DNA from: Paenibacillus algorifonticola | Lineage (GTDB): Bacteria > Bacillota > Bacilli > Paenibacillales > Paenibacillaceae | Reading direction: 5' to 3' | Assembly: GCF_000971975.1 (NCBI RefSeq) | Contig: NZ_LAQO01000038.1 | Location: forward strand, 1 to 64,000 | DNA length: 64,000 nt | Part shown: positions 1-8,389 of the stretch, one piece after another | Numbering within the stretch: position 1 is the stretch's first letter | Layout: each line of letters opens with the position of its first letter | Program-made: the position numbers and the translations under genes | Notes under the pieces: generated by a model | What the model was told of the DNA's origin: nothing | Database searches by the model: none | Seen by the model: the letters and a program-made list of their open reading frames with translations, nothing else

Positions 1-268
1 TCGTTACGTCTATTATTAGGCGTTCCTTAATGCTGTGTCCACTTTTTATTCTAGCTACATCCTGTCCGCGTACAGCCCGAAATCTGAGCAAAAGCCAGAA
101 TAGCGGATCCTCAGTCCTCCAAAAAAGGAGTGAGCGTCCCGAGCTGAGTGGTCTCAGCCACAATCACATGCTGCGGTTCCCCGGCCTTGAATCATCTGAT
201 GAGATTGGCCTCGAATAAGCACTAAGCAAGGCGCAGCAGGCCGACTCCCGTTTGCATACACATCCTAG
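1..268. repeat. Right-hand part of a non-coding inverted-repeat element (copy 1)
   Basis: From about position 55 to 268 this stretch matches 16120-16369, with substitutions and one ~30-base length difference. It ends in the same terminal sequence, CGTTTGCATACACATCCTAG (249-268). The left part lies outside the window or has diverged. No reading frame is conserved between the two copies, so it is a non-coding repeat. The shared core includes AAAGCCAGAATAGCGG and GATTGGCCTCGAATAAGC. Confidence 0.7.
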
Positions 269-418
269 GTGAAATCAATACCTACTACAGTCAATGTGTG
301 TCATCTATACTAAAAATAATATCTACTTACAAAAGATACATTTAAAATCAGCACTATTGAATCTCAAAATAAGTATGAAATAATTTTTAATCTACACAGC
401 TTAGCTTTAGGGGGTAAA

Positions 419-703
419 ATGAACAATCCTTCATTTCGTATTGTTGGCGAACTTTCAAGTTTCCCTATTCAAGAAAATCGGCCACTATGTTATTTGTTTA
501 GCTTAGGTTATATAGCCGTCATGCTTTTTTTGGTACAGTTCAAATTCTTAAGCGCTGATCTTGCTTTATATTTCATTTTTTTGGAGCCATTCTTTCATTT
601 CCTTTAATAGCGTTATTCCAAAAAAACAAGAATATGAATTCTTTCCAATTAAAAAACCGCCTGAGGAATGAACCCCAGGCGGCCTGCTCTATTTTTGCTC
701 ACT
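419..703 (+). pseudogene. Small membrane protein ORF, apparently frameshifted
   Basis: An ATG at 419 sits behind a GGGGG run and opens a 62-codon frame with one clear hydrophobic segment (about residues 27-58). The frame stops at 607. Just before that, a run of seven T (about 575-582) precedes a second frame that continues as hydrophobic, plausible protein sequence (FFGAILSFPLIALFQKNKN) to a stop near 703. One base gained or lost in the T run would join the two. It could be a decayed gene, a sequencing error or a chance ORF; no family is recognised. The last part overlaps the terminator of the reductase gene, which argues against an intact gene. Confidence 0.3.
651..682 (-). terminator. Rho-independent terminator of the aldo/keto reductase operon
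   Basis: Stem CCGCCTGAGG (657-666) pairs with CCCCAGGCGG (673-682) at 9 of 10 positions. Read on the minus strand it is followed by six T (651-656). It lies about 40 bases past the reductase stop. Confidence 0.75.
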
Positions 704-718
704 AATCTCGATCATTTA

Positions 719-1657
719 TTAAGCCAGTATTTCCTCGATTCGCTCCAAAACGTCAGCGCTAAGCTCCACGCCTGCCGCTTTGGCATTCTCTTCGACCTGT
801 GCCGGGCGGCTGGCGCCCACAAGCGCACTGGACACGTTCGGCTGACGTAAAATCCAGGCCAGCGCCAGCTGTCCAACCGTCAGCTCAAGCTCCGAGGCGA
901 TTTTGTCCAACTGCTGCACCTTGGCGATTTTCTCGTCGGTCACATTTTTGCGCATGTTTTCGAGCTTTGCTGCCCGGCTGTCTGCCGGAAGCTCATTCGC
1001 CGAGCTGTATTTGCCCGTCAGCAAGCCTTGCGCCAGCGGCGAGAACACCACTTGGCCAATGCCATTGCGCTCCCCGAAAGGAATGACTTCCTTCTCAATG
1101 TAACGGTTGAACATATTATATATCGGCTGATTCGCTATGATGCGGTCCAGCAGATAACGGTCGGCAATCGCATGCGCTTCCGCCATCTGCGCCGCTGTCC
1201 ATTCACTGATGCCGACGTACAGCACTTTCCCCTGGCGAACCAAATCATCCAGCGCGCGCAGCGTCTCCTCCATCGGCGTATTCGGATCATGGCGGTGGCA
1301 GTAATAAAGATCAATATAGTCAGCGCCCAGACGCTTCAGGCTCGCATGGCACTGCTCCGTAATATGCTTGCGGGACAGCCCTTGGTCATTGGGCCCATCG
1401 CCCATTTTGCCAAACACTTTCGTTGCGAGCACGTAAGATTCGCGGGGATACGCACGCAGCGTTTCGCCCATCACCTTCTCGGCCTCGCCCCGCTCATACA
1501 CATTGGCGGTATCAAAAAAATTAATGCCCAATCCATAGGCGGTCTCAATCGCTTTGACGGCGTTGCCGCGCTCAACGTAGCCCCCGTATGTCAACCAGCT
1601 TCCCAGACTGATCTCGCTGACTTTCAAACCGCTTTTTCCTAAATTACGAAATTGCAT
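719..1657 (-). CDS. Aldo/keto reductase (potassium-channel beta-subunit-like group)
   Basis: 312-residue NADPH-dependent carbonyl reductase of the AKR superfamily, a cytoplasmic TIM barrel. The catalytic tetrad is visible: Asp and Tyr in FDTANVYERG, Lys in LATKVFG, His in YYCHRHDP. The NADPH-binding end is near LVGASRPAQVEENAKA. Length and the opening MQFRNLGKSGLKVSEISLGS fit the AKR6/YhdN-like group. The start overlaps the end of the upstream HxlR regulator by 14 bases, so the two are translationally linked. Linkage to a redox-responsive regulator family suggests aldehyde or quinone detoxification, which is inference. The natural substrate cannot be read from the sequence. Confidence 0.88.
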   Translation of the reverse strand: MQFRNLGKSGLKVSEISLGSWLTYGGYVERGNAVKAIETAYGLGINFFDTANVYERGEAEKVMGETLRAYPRESYVLATKVFGKMGDGPNDQGLSRKHITEQCHASLKRLGADYIDLYYCHRHDPNTPMEETLRALDDLVRQGKVLYVGISEWTAAQMAEAHAIADRYLLDRIIANQPIYNMFNRYIEKEVIPFGERNGIGQVVFSPLAQGLLTGKYSSANELPADSRAAKLENMRKNVTDEKIAKVQQLDKIASELELTVGQLALAWILRQPNVSSALVGASRPAQVEENAKAAGVELSADVLERIEEILA

Positions 1658-2075
1658 TTGAACTCATCTCCTCATACGTCCGGTCCGTCTTCCCTCTCAC
1701 CTCGGCTGATGCCTCTGGCTGGGAATCCGTGGCCTTATTGGTTTCCAGCTCTTTCACAAACCGGGCATGCTTCCTTCCCCAGCCGCACATGCTGTCCAGC
1801 ACTGCCGACACGCTAAGCCCATGCTCGGTCAGACTGTACTCCACGCGGGGCGGGATTTCCTGAAATATTTCACGCTGCACAAGCCCGTCTTCCTCCAGCT
1901 CACGAAGCTGCTTTGCAAGTGTTCCTTGCGACACATCGGGTATTAACCGCCGCAGCTCGCCAAACCGTTTCGTACCTTCTACGAGTAAAATAAACAGGAT
2001 GAGCGGCTTCCATTTGCCTCCGAATACTTCCAGCGTTGCAATAACTCCTGCCAATCTCGGCTCTTGTAAATTCAT
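1644..2075 (-). CDS. HxlR-family winged-helix transcriptional regulator
   Basis: 143 residues. The HxlR (DUF24) domain occupies about residues 1-100: VFGGKWKPLILFILL, then FGELRRLIPDVSQGTLAKQL as recognition helix and wing, then VEYSLTEHG. Members often sense aldehydes, quinones or disulphide stress and control an adjacent oxidoreductase. One Cys is present (MCGWG). The C-terminal ~40 residues are charged and low in complexity. A GAGAGGAG site precedes the ATG. It is first in an operon with the aldo/keto reductase and divergent from an SDR gene, so it probably controls both through the 200-base gap. Confidence 0.88.
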   Translation of the reverse strand: MNLQEPRLAGVIATLEVFGGKWKPLILFILLVEGTKRFGELRRLIPDVSQGTLAKQLRELEEDGLVQREIFQEIPPRVEYSLTEHGLSVSAVLDSMCGWGRKHARFVKELETNKATDSQPEASAEVRGKTDRTYEEMSSNAIS

Positions 2076-2160
2076 CCCAGTCTACTCCTCTCTCTACCAT
2101 CATACCAGTTTAATGCCTATCCTGCACACTCGCTATCCAACCTCCGCGCGCTGGCTGATG

Positions 2161-2197
2161 GTACGAAATTTCGGACTATGTACGAAAAAACTGCGTA
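2161..2197. promoter_or_regulatory. Candidate HxlR operator: repeated GTAC motifs
   Basis: GTACGAAA occurs at 2161-2168 and again at 2180-2187, with a further GTAC at 2194-2197, in the divergent gap between the HxlR regulator and the SDR gene. The position suits a shared operator, and HxlR proteins bind short GTAC-containing or TAC/GTA dyads. The assignment is inferred from position and motif only. Confidence 0.35.
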
Positions 2198-2276
2198 CTT
2201 GGCAGCGCTTATGATCTCTCCAATAATAACGGTAATGGCGATATTCGCCCATCGATAAAATTCAGGAGGTTTGCCT

Positions 2277-3011
2277 ATGACCGCTCTAACTTTGAAAAAT
2301 CAACGCGTCGTCATTATCGGCGGCAGCTCGGGAATTGGCCTGGCGACAGCTCGCCAGGCACTTGAACAGGGGGCGTCCGTCGTCATTGCCGGACGCTCCG
2401 AAGCGAAGCTGGCAGCAGCCCGTCAGCTGCTCAGCTCTGACAAAGTGGAAACATATGCGCTGGATAATCGCGACAACAGCCAGCTGGAACTATTTTTCAA
2501 GGCAATCGGCAGCTTCGACCACTTATTCACCCCAGGAGCCTCTTATGTGCGGGGGCCGATCACTTCGGATGAAGCGACAGCGGAAAGCTGCTTCAAGGCG
2601 AAGTTCTGGCCGCAATATTATGCGGTGAAATTCGCGCTTCCTTATCTTCATCCGGCCGGCTCCATCGTGCTCATGTCAGGCGCATTCAGCCAGCGGCCGC
2701 TGACGGATGGAGCATCCTATGCCGCCTGCAACGGCGCAATTGAAAGCTTGGGAAAGGCACTCGCTGTCGAGCTGGCACCGAAGAAAATCAGAGCGAATGT
2801 CATCTCGCCAGGCACGATTTATACGGCGTTCAATTGGGAGGGCGCCGAGCAGGCAACCCGCGATGCCTCCTACAATGCTTACACGGATATGAATGTGCTG
2901 GGCCGAGTTGGAAAAGCAGCGGAAGCCGCTCATACGGTTGTCTATTTAATGACGAACAGCTACACGACAGGCACGACCTTGCATCCCGACGGCGGCTATT
3001 TGCTGCGCTAG
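2277..3011 (+). CDS. SDR-family oxidoreductase lacking the usual active-site lysine
   Basis: 244-residue Rossmann-fold protein. The nucleotide-binding motif is GGSSGIG near residue 15, followed by AGRSEAKL, where the Arg suggests NADP(H). The catalytic Ser is probably in LMSGAFSQRP and the Tyr is in GASYAACNGAIESL. The usual YxxxK is YxxxN here, so either the enzyme belongs to a divergent SDR group or its activity is altered. The ATG at 2277 is chosen because AGGAGG lies at 2264-2269, seven bases upstream; a TTG at 2271 is too close to that site. It is divergent from the HxlR/aldo-keto reductase pair and probably co-regulated with it. Confidence 0.85.
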   Translation: MTALTLKNQRVVIIGGSSGIGLATARQALEQGASVVIAGRSEAKLAAARQLLSSDKVETYALDNRDNSQLELFFKAIGSFDHLFTPGASYVRGPITSDEATAESCFKAKFWPQYYAVKFALPYLHPAGSIVLMSGAFSQRPLTDGASYAACNGAIESLGKALAVELAPKKIRANVISPGTIYTAFNWEGAEQATRDASYNAYTDMNVLGRVGKAAEAAHTVVYLMTNSYTTGTTLHPDGGYLLR

Positions 3012-3098
3012 TCCTTATAGCTTAAATGGGATAGCAGATGAACCAGACCATGTGTCCGGACAACAAGTCCGGGCAGAAACGGGCAGCTCCGCCCAAAT

Positions 3099-3137
3099 AA
3101 AATCAGGCACAGGCCACTGTGCCTGATTTTGTGTTTT
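3099..3137 (+). terminator. Rho-independent terminator after the SDR gene
   Basis: AAAATCAGGCACAG (3099-3112) and CTGTGCCTGATTTT (3117-3130) form a perfect 14-bp stem with a four-base loop, followed by GTGTTTTTG. Confidence 0.85.
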
Positions 3138-3214
3138 TGTACGAACGATTGTTGCAGGACAACATATTTTAGTACAAAAAGGACCGTAGCGCCCTCCGGA
3201 AGTGAAGTGGAAAT

Positions 3215-3817
3215 ATGAAACATGAAACGCCCCCTATAGTGCGGCATTCGTCCAAAGTAAGCAAGGAAGACCGACATCAACTGAATGGGCATAAAAGCTG
3301 CGTGCTATGGTTTACCGGTTTATCGGGCTCCGGCAAATCGACTTTGGCTTCCGAAGTAGAACATGAGCTGTTTAAGCGCCATATGCACAGCTATGTTTTG
3401 GATGGGGACAATCTTCGGCTTGGCTTAAATCAGGGACTCGGCTTCAGCCAGCAGGATCGCAGCGAAAATGTCCGCCGCATTGGCGAAGCCGCTCGGCTGT
3501 TCGTCGATGCCGGACTGATTGTATTGGTCGCTGCCATCTCCCCCTACCGGGCCGATCGCGAGCGGGTCAGATCCTCTTTTTCCGAGGACGAGTTTATTGA
3601 GATTTATGTTAAATGCCCGCTTGTAGAATGCGAGCGCCGAGACCCGAAGGGCTTGTACAAAAAAGCTCGCGCCGGTAAAATCCCCGATTTCACAGGTATT
3701 TCCTCCATCTACGAAGCACCGGTCCAGCCCGAAATCATCATCGCAAGCGATAAGCATACGCCTAATGAATCCGTCCGCCTCATTCTGGATTATTTAAGGG
3801 ACAACGGCTGCTTATAG
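3215..3817 (+). CDS. cysC: Adenylylsulfate (APS) kinase
   Basis: 200 residues, normal length for CysC, which phosphorylates APS at the 3' position to give PAPS, the universal sulfuryl donor. Walker A is GLSGSGKST (about residues 35-43). Other family motifs are LDGDNLRLGLN, FSQQDRSENVRRIGE, AISPYRADRERVR and IYEAPVQPE. The ribosome site is weak (GGAAGTG). The next gene, about 40 bases on, is a sulfotransferase, so the PAPS made here is most simply used for sulfation rather than for assimilation. No ATP sulfurylase or PAPS reductase is in the window. Confidence 0.92.
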   Translation: MKHETPPIVRHSSKVSKEDRHQLNGHKSCVLWFTGLSGSGKSTLASEVEHELFKRHMHSYVLDGDNLRLGLNQGLGFSQQDRSENVRRIGEAARLFVDAGLIVLVAAISPYRADRERVRSSFSEDEFIEIYVKCPLVECERRDPKGLYKKARAGKIPDFTGISSIYEAPVQPEIIIASDKHTPNESVRLILDYLRDNGCL

Positions 3818-3859
3818 GCGTCAGCTCCAGCTAATTTTTTATGAATGAGGTGTAAAATA

Positions 3860-4588
3860 ATGAAAACAGACTCTAACCCCTTGCTGCTTTATATACACAT
3901 TCCGAAAACCGGAGGTACGTCCTTTACCCAGGCGATTATGGAGCATTGTCCAAACACCGTCTATTATTTTCAAGTAGCAGCCAAACCCGATTTGCTCCTG
4001 CAAACGCTAAACCAGGCCGACGCAATCTGCGGCCACCTCCCCTTTGGTCTCCATCGTTCCGTTGCCCGACCCTGCCAATATGTGACGATGCTGCGTGATC
4101 CGGTAGATCAAATTGCTTCTTTTTTTTATTTTAAATATAAAAATCCGCGTTATCTCATCAGCTACAATCCTAACCTCACGTTCGAGGATTTCATAAACAA
4201 TCCGAATTTTGAGTCCGAATACGTCAATTTGCAAACCAGATTTCTGACCGGACAGTTATTCGACACAGCCCCTGATTTAAGCTTGGCGAAAAGAAATTTG
4301 GAGCAGCATGTGTCGTTTGTGGGTATTACGGAGCTGTATGCGGAATCGCAATTTTTGTTTATGAAAGCAATGGGCTGGGAGCCGAAGGTTTATTCGAAAC
4401 TAAATGTCAACAAAAACCGCCCGCCTAAAACAGCAATGACAAGCGATATCATCCACAAGATCCAAAGGAAAAATGCCAGTGATATGGAGCTGTACTCTTT
4501 TGCCCGCCAGCTTCTGCTGAAAAAAATTCATGCGCTTTCGCCTGACTCCCAGAAGGAGCTTCGCCTGTATAAACGCAATTGCTGCTAG
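3860..4588 (+). CDS. PAPS-dependent sulfotransferase-family protein
   Basis: 242 residues. The 5'-phosphosulfate-binding loop is HIPKTGGTSF near residue 15 and the 3'-phosphate-binding segment is TMLRDPVDQIASFFYF near residue 80. Both are typical of the carbohydrate/heparan-type sulfotransferase fold. There is no signal peptide, so it is probably cytosolic. The ATG at 3860 is preferred over 3845 because GAGGTG lies eight bases upstream of it. It directly follows the APS kinase gene, forming a supply-and-transfer pair. The acceptor (glycan, lipid or small molecule) is unknown. The C-terminal third is basic. Confidence 0.82.
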   Translation: MKTDSNPLLLYIHIPKTGGTSFTQAIMEHCPNTVYYFQVAAKPDLLLQTLNQADAICGHLPFGLHRSVARPCQYVTMLRDPVDQIASFFYFKYKNPRYLISYNPNLTFEDFINNPNFESEYVNLQTRFLTGQLFDTAPDLSLAKRNLEQHVSFVGITELYAESQFLFMKAMGWEPKVYSKLNVNKNRPPKTAMTSDIIHKIQRKNASDMELYSFARQLLLKKIHALSPDSQKELRLYKRNCC

Positions 4589-4661
4589 CAAGTCCGGGAC
4601 GGATTGGGTTACTATTAGAGGAACTGACAACGAAATAGATGAAAACGGGAGAGAACTAGCT

Positions 4662-5462
4662 ATGGAAGATCACACCTTAAATACTAGATTCGCAGATACC
4701 CCTGCAGCAGAAAACCGGCCTAAAACTCCCTCTGTAAAAGGTATTTTTTTCGATGTGGATGATACGCTGTATGACCATTTGCCCCCTTTCACGAAAGCGG
4801 TAAAAGAAGTACTTCAGCTCGGCGAAGCCTTCCCCTATGAAGCAGCCTACCGACGCATGCGGCATTACAGCGATGTGCTGTCCGAGCAAATGGGCGGCGC
4901 TGGCGCACTGGAAGCTGGGGCTGCGACGGAGCTGATGCGGACGCGCCGCTTCCAGCTGGCGCTAGGCGAGTTTGACGCAGCGCTTACGGACGAGCAGGCC
5001 GCAGCGATGCAGGCTGCCTATATTGGCTGCCAATACGACATCGTGATGTTTCCGGGGGCAAAAGAAATGCTGGAGCGGCTTGTGAAAGCCGGGTATATCG
5101 TTGGCCTTATTACCAACGGAGCTGGCAGCCATCAGCGCCGCAAAATCGAAGCGATGGATATCGATCATCTGATCCCGCGTGACCGCCAGTTCATTTCCGG
5201 CGAAGTGGGCTGGGACAAACCCGACCCACGGATTTTCAAGCTCGTGAATGAGCGGACAGGCACGCTCCCAGCGAACAGCCTCTACATCGGCGACTCCTGG
5301 AACAATGATGTAGTAGGCGCCCTGCAAGCGGGATGGATCTCGATCTGGTTCAACCACCGCCAAGTGCAGCCGTTAACGGAGCACGCTCCTGCCTACATCA
5401 TGTCTGGTTATACGGATTTGCAGGAGCAGCTGGTGAAAATGGGCATTTTGTCTGAACAATAG
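4662..5462 (+). CDS. HAD-family phosphohydrolase (YjjG-like)
   Basis: 266 residues. Four HAD motifs are visible: FFDVDDTLYD (nucleophile Asp and acid/base Asp), LITNG, the Lys in WDKPDPRIF, and GDSWNND. A helical cap lies between motifs I and II, as in subfamily I pyrimidine nucleotidases and sugar phosphatases. The frame is open upstream into the sulfotransferase gene, but the ATG at 4662 has a GGGAGAG site and begins shortly before the conserved core. The N-terminal ~28 residues are variable. It may simply be co-transcribed with the sulfation genes; a role in hydrolysing 3'-phosphoadenosine phosphate is not supported by its motifs. Confidence 0.85.
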   Translation: MEDHTLNTRFADTPAAENRPKTPSVKGIFFDVDDTLYDHLPPFTKAVKEVLQLGEAFPYEAAYRRMRHYSDVLSEQMGGAGALEAGAATELMRTRRFQLALGEFDAALTDEQAAAMQAAYIGCQYDIVMFPGAKEMLERLVKAGYIVGLITNGAGSHQRRKIEAMDIDHLIPRDRQFISGEVGWDKPDPRIFKLVNERTGTLPANSLYIGDSWNNDVVGALQAGWISIWFNHRQVQPLTEHAPAYIMSGYTDLQEQLVKMGILSEQ

Positions 5463-5543
5463 ACCTCATTGAAGAAGGAGACGATCGGCCAACGATTCCA
5501 CCAAGGTATCCGCAATTCAGCTGTTCCATGCCAATATAGCAAA

Positions 5544-5598
5544 AACAAGCCGCCCCTCCGCAGAATGAACTGCTGAAAGGACGGCTTGTTTGTCTTTT
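5544..5598. terminator. Bidirectional terminator between convergent genes
   Basis: AACAAGCCG (5544-5552) pairs with CGGCTTGTT (5582-5590) around a partly structured 29-base loop. T-rich sequence follows on the plus strand, and AAAAAC precedes on the left, giving T for minus-strand transcripts. It separates the HAD gene from the diaminopimelate dehydrogenase gene. Confidence 0.65.
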
Positions 5599-5650
5599 AT
5601 ATCGTTAATAACTAGTAAAATCAAAGCAAGCTAGTTTGATTTGGAACGAA

Positions 5651-6628
5651 CTACAGCAATTCCTTACGCAGCTGCGCTGCGGATTTCGGCGACAGAAGGC
5701 CGAACGGAATATCAAAGACGGTTTTCGCGCCAGCTCCACCTTCTTGAGCAAGCTTGTAGGCTGCTCTCGCATAAGCGACAAGCACGCTCGCTGTGAACTC
5801 AGGATTGCTGTCCAGCGTCAGCCCGAACTCAATAATTTGTGTGCTGTTTGCTCCGGTTTTGCCGCTGCGCAGTACCGTGCCGCCATGCGGCATTGCGGAA
5901 TGCTCTGCTTTCAGCGTCGCTTCGTCTACGAAATGCACAACCGTATCATAGTCGGCAAAATAGTTCGGCATATTGCGGATTTCATCGGCAATTGCTTCTT
6001 GATTCGCGCCTTCTTCTGCTACGATATAGCATTCTCTAAGATGCTTCTCACGCGTTGTGAGCTCAGGATTTTCCCCGCTCCGTACACGATTGACCGCTTC
6101 TTCAACGGGAATCGTATATTGCACGCCGTTCTTCACGCCATTGACACGGCGAATCGCATCGGAGTGGCCTTGGCTAACCCCTTTGCCCCAGAACGTATAC
6201 TCCTTGCCCTCTGGCAAAATCGCTTCCGCCAGCAGACGGCTAAGGGAGAACAAGCCCGGATCCCAGCCTGTGGAAATCACGCTGATTTTGCCGCTTGCTT
6301 TCGCAGCTGCATCCACCTGCTCAAAATATTCCGGAATGCGAGCATGCGTATCAAAGCTGTCAACCGTGTGGAACAGACGGGCAAAAGCAGGCCCCTGCTC
6401 TGGCAGGTCTGTTGCCGAGCCGCCGCACAAAATCATGACGTCAATGTCGCCAATAAATTTTTCTGCGTCTTCGATGGAATAAGCTTTCGTCTCAGACGGA
6501 ATGGAATCCGGATTTCTGCGTGTAAAGATAGCGTCCAGACGAAGGTCTGGACTTTGTTTGATGGCAAGCTCCACGCCGCGGCCCAAGTTGCCGTAACCTA
6601 CGATGCCAATGCGAATTTGTTCAGCCAT
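5651..6628 (-). CDS. ddh: meso-Diaminopimelate D-dehydrogenase
   Basis: 325 residues, matching the ~326 of known Ddh. The enzyme reductively aminates tetrahydrodipicolinate to meso-DAP with NADPH and ammonia, a one-step branch of lysine and cell-wall synthesis. The Rossmann motif is GIVGYGNLGRG. Family segments include MILCGGSATDLPEQ, VDSFDTHARIPEYF, STGWDPGLFSLSR, FWGKGVSQGHSDAIRR and GANSTQIIEFGL. The ATG at 6628 is preferred over 6670 because AAAGGTGG precedes it and the family starts there. It lies 66 bases downstream of glutamate dehydrogenase, probably one operon of two ammonia-using reductive aminases. Confidence 0.93.
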   Translation of the reverse strand: MAEQIRIGIVGYGNLGRGVELAIKQSPDLRLDAIFTRRNPDSIPSETKAYSIEDAEKFIGDIDVMILCGGSATDLPEQGPAFARLFHTVDSFDTHARIPEYFEQVDAAAKASGKISVISTGWDPGLFSLSRLLAEAILPEGKEYTFWGKGVSQGHSDAIRRVNGVKNGVQYTIPVEEAVNRVRSGENPELTTREKHLRECYIVAEEGANQEAIADEIRNMPNYFADYDTVVHFVDEATLKAEHSAMPHGGTVLRSGKTGANSTQIIEFGLTLDSNPEFTASVLVAYARAAYKLAQEGGAGAKTVFDIPFGLLSPKSAAQLRKELL

Positions 6629-6694
6629 GTGTATCGCCACCTTTTTTATAAATTGTAAAAATGATTGCAAGCAGATTGGGAACGGAAGTCCGTT

Positions 6695-7954
6695 CTACAC
6701 CCAGCCTCTTGCTTCCATTGCTGCAGCGATACGCTTGATGGAAATCATATAAGCCGCTGTACGAAGATCGGTGCTGTGCTCTTTCGCCAAATCACGAACG
6801 GCCACGTACGACTGGATCATGTTCGTTTCAAGCTTCTCCAGCACTTCAGCCTCGCTCCAGTAGTAGTTCATCAGGTTCTGTACCCATTCAAAATAGGATA
6901 CTGTTACGCCGCCTGCATTTGCTAGGACGTCAGGAATAACAACGATGCCCTTCTGGAACAGGACGCGGTCTGCTTCCGGCGTCGTTGGGCCATTGGCTGC
7001 TTCAGCGATGATTTTCGCTTGAATGCGGTCTGCATTCGCAGCTGTAATGACATTTTCCAGTGCAGCTGGTACCAAAATATCAACATCAAGCTCCAGCAAA
7101 GCTTCGTTGGAAATGACGAAGGATTCACCATAGTCCAAAATGGAGGCATTGTCCTTAAGGTTCGAAATTTGATCAATGTCCAGGCCATTCGGATCGTAAA
7201 TACCACCGCGCGAATCGCTGATCGCGACGATTTTGCAGCCTGCTTCGCTAAGCAGACGCGCTGCGATTCTTCCTGCGTTGCCGAAGCCTTGAACGGCTGC
7301 GGTCGCATTTTGTACCGGAAGATGCTGATCCTTGAGCGCTGCCAAAATCGTATAAACGCAGCCTTGCGCCGTCGCTTCATTACGGCCTTTGGAACCGCCG
7401 ATAATAAGCGGCTTGCCTGTAATGACACCTGGGGAATATTTGCCCTTCATCTTGCTGTACGTGTCCATCATCCAGCCCATAATTTGCGGCGTCGTATACA
7501 CGTCTGGTGCAGGAATATCTTTATCCGGTCCGACAAAGTCAGCAATAGCTTCCATAAATGCGCGGCTTACGCGTTCCAGCTCGCCTTTGCTCAGCTTGCG
7601 AGGATCACAGATAACGCCGCCTTTGCCGCCGCCATAAGGCAAGCCAACAACGCCACATTTGAAGCTCATCCACATCGACAGTGCTTTAACTTCATCAAGC
7701 GTAACGTCCGGGTGAAAACGAATGCCGCCTTTAGTTGGCCCAATCGCATCATTGTGCTGGGAACGGTAGCCTTCAAAAACCTGTACGGTACCATCGTCCA
7801 TCCGAACCGGGAAGTTGACCGACAACACACGCATCGGATGCTTCAAAATTTGTGTCACATGCTCAGGCAGCTTAAGATGGGCGACCGCCGTATCGATTTG
7901 CTGCTGGGCAATTTTATAAGGGTTTAATGTTTCTTCTGCAACAGCGACTGTCAT
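6695..7954 (-). CDS. NAD-type glutamate dehydrogenase (RocG/GudB-like)
   Basis: 419 residues, a usual length for Bacillus-type hexameric GluDH, which interconverts glutamate and 2-oxoglutarate plus ammonia. Substrate and catalytic segments are GPTKGGIRFHPDV, VGLPYGGGKGG (catalytic Lys) and IPAPDVYTT. The coenzyme fold begins at VQGFGNAGRIAA, and ANAGGVTVSYFEW lies near the C-terminus. The ATG at 7954 is favoured: at 7966, four codons upstream, the AAGGA site abuts the start. It heads an operon with ddh. Whether it is catabolic or anabolic cannot be told from the sequence. Confidence 0.93.
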   Translation of the reverse strand: MTVAVAEETLNPYKIAQQQIDTAVAHLKLPEHVTQILKHPMRVLSVNFPVRMDDGTVQVFEGYRSQHNDAIGPTKGGIRFHPDVTLDEVKALSMWMSFKCGVVGLPYGGGKGGVICDPRKLSKGELERVSRAFMEAIADFVGPDKDIPAPDVYTTPQIMGWMMDTYSKMKGKYSPGVITGKPLIIGGSKGRNEATAQGCVYTILAALKDQHLPVQNATAAVQGFGNAGRIAARLLSEAGCKIVAISDSRGGIYDPNGLDIDQISNLKDNASILDYGESFVISNEALLELDVDILVPAALENVITAANADRIQAKIIAEAANGPTTPEADRVLFQKGIVVIPDVLANAGGVTVSYFEWVQNLMNYYWSEAEVLEKLETNMIQSYVAVRDLAKEHSTDLRTAAYMISIKRIAAAMEARGWV

Positions 7955-7966
7955 TCTCGAAATCAT

Positions 7967-8368
7967 TCCTTCACTCTAATTTGGTATGCATTAAAACTGC
8001 CGCTTTACCGCGACCGCGCATTATCGAATTGCACCGACAATGGGTTTTTTTCATTTTACCTTTTTCACCTGCATATTAAAAGAATTTTCTTGATAATAAT
8101 GCAAAAAATTATTCAAATCGTCCATTGTAACGTTAGGTTTCTTTAAAAGTTATAAGAAATGACATATGACATCAATTGATATATAAATCCGAAATTTTGT
8201 GTCAAAACTCGGATTTTAGCCCTGAAAATAAAAATAAGGCAGGTTTTCTGCCACTTCATTTTTCCTTTCCAGCCATTCATAAGCTTATCCCATTGTTTTT
8301 ATGACACTCATTATCACATGAAAAGGATATAATAGGTAACAAGAGTAGTGGTCGCCTAAAAAGAAACG
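7967..8368. other. Gene-free 400-base gap upstream of the GluDH operon
   Basis: AT-rich sequence with no plausible ORF. It must hold the promoter for the minus-strand GluDH-ddh operon, but I cannot place -35 and -10 elements with confidence. No riboswitch-like structure was recognised. Confidence 0.4.
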
Positions 8369-8389
8369 CTGGATGCTTTATGCATCCAG
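8361..8389 (-). terminator. Terminator overlapping the histidine kinase stop codon
   Basis: CTGGATGC (8369-8376) and GCATCCAG (8382-8389) form an 8-bp stem whose loop contains the TAA stop of the kinase gene (8378-8380). On the minus strand a T-rich tail follows (complement of TAAAAAGAAACG). Confidence 0.6.

Noticed and set aside
30..218. Open frame inside the first repeat element
   Set aside because: The frame is not kept in the second copy of the element and there is no ribosome site.
5636..6658. Long open frame of 340 codons on the strand opposite ddh
   Set aside because: It is antisense to a clearly conserved enzyme, contains no family motif and has no ribosome site; it results from codon bias. 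The same holds for 7019-7927 and 43596-44606.
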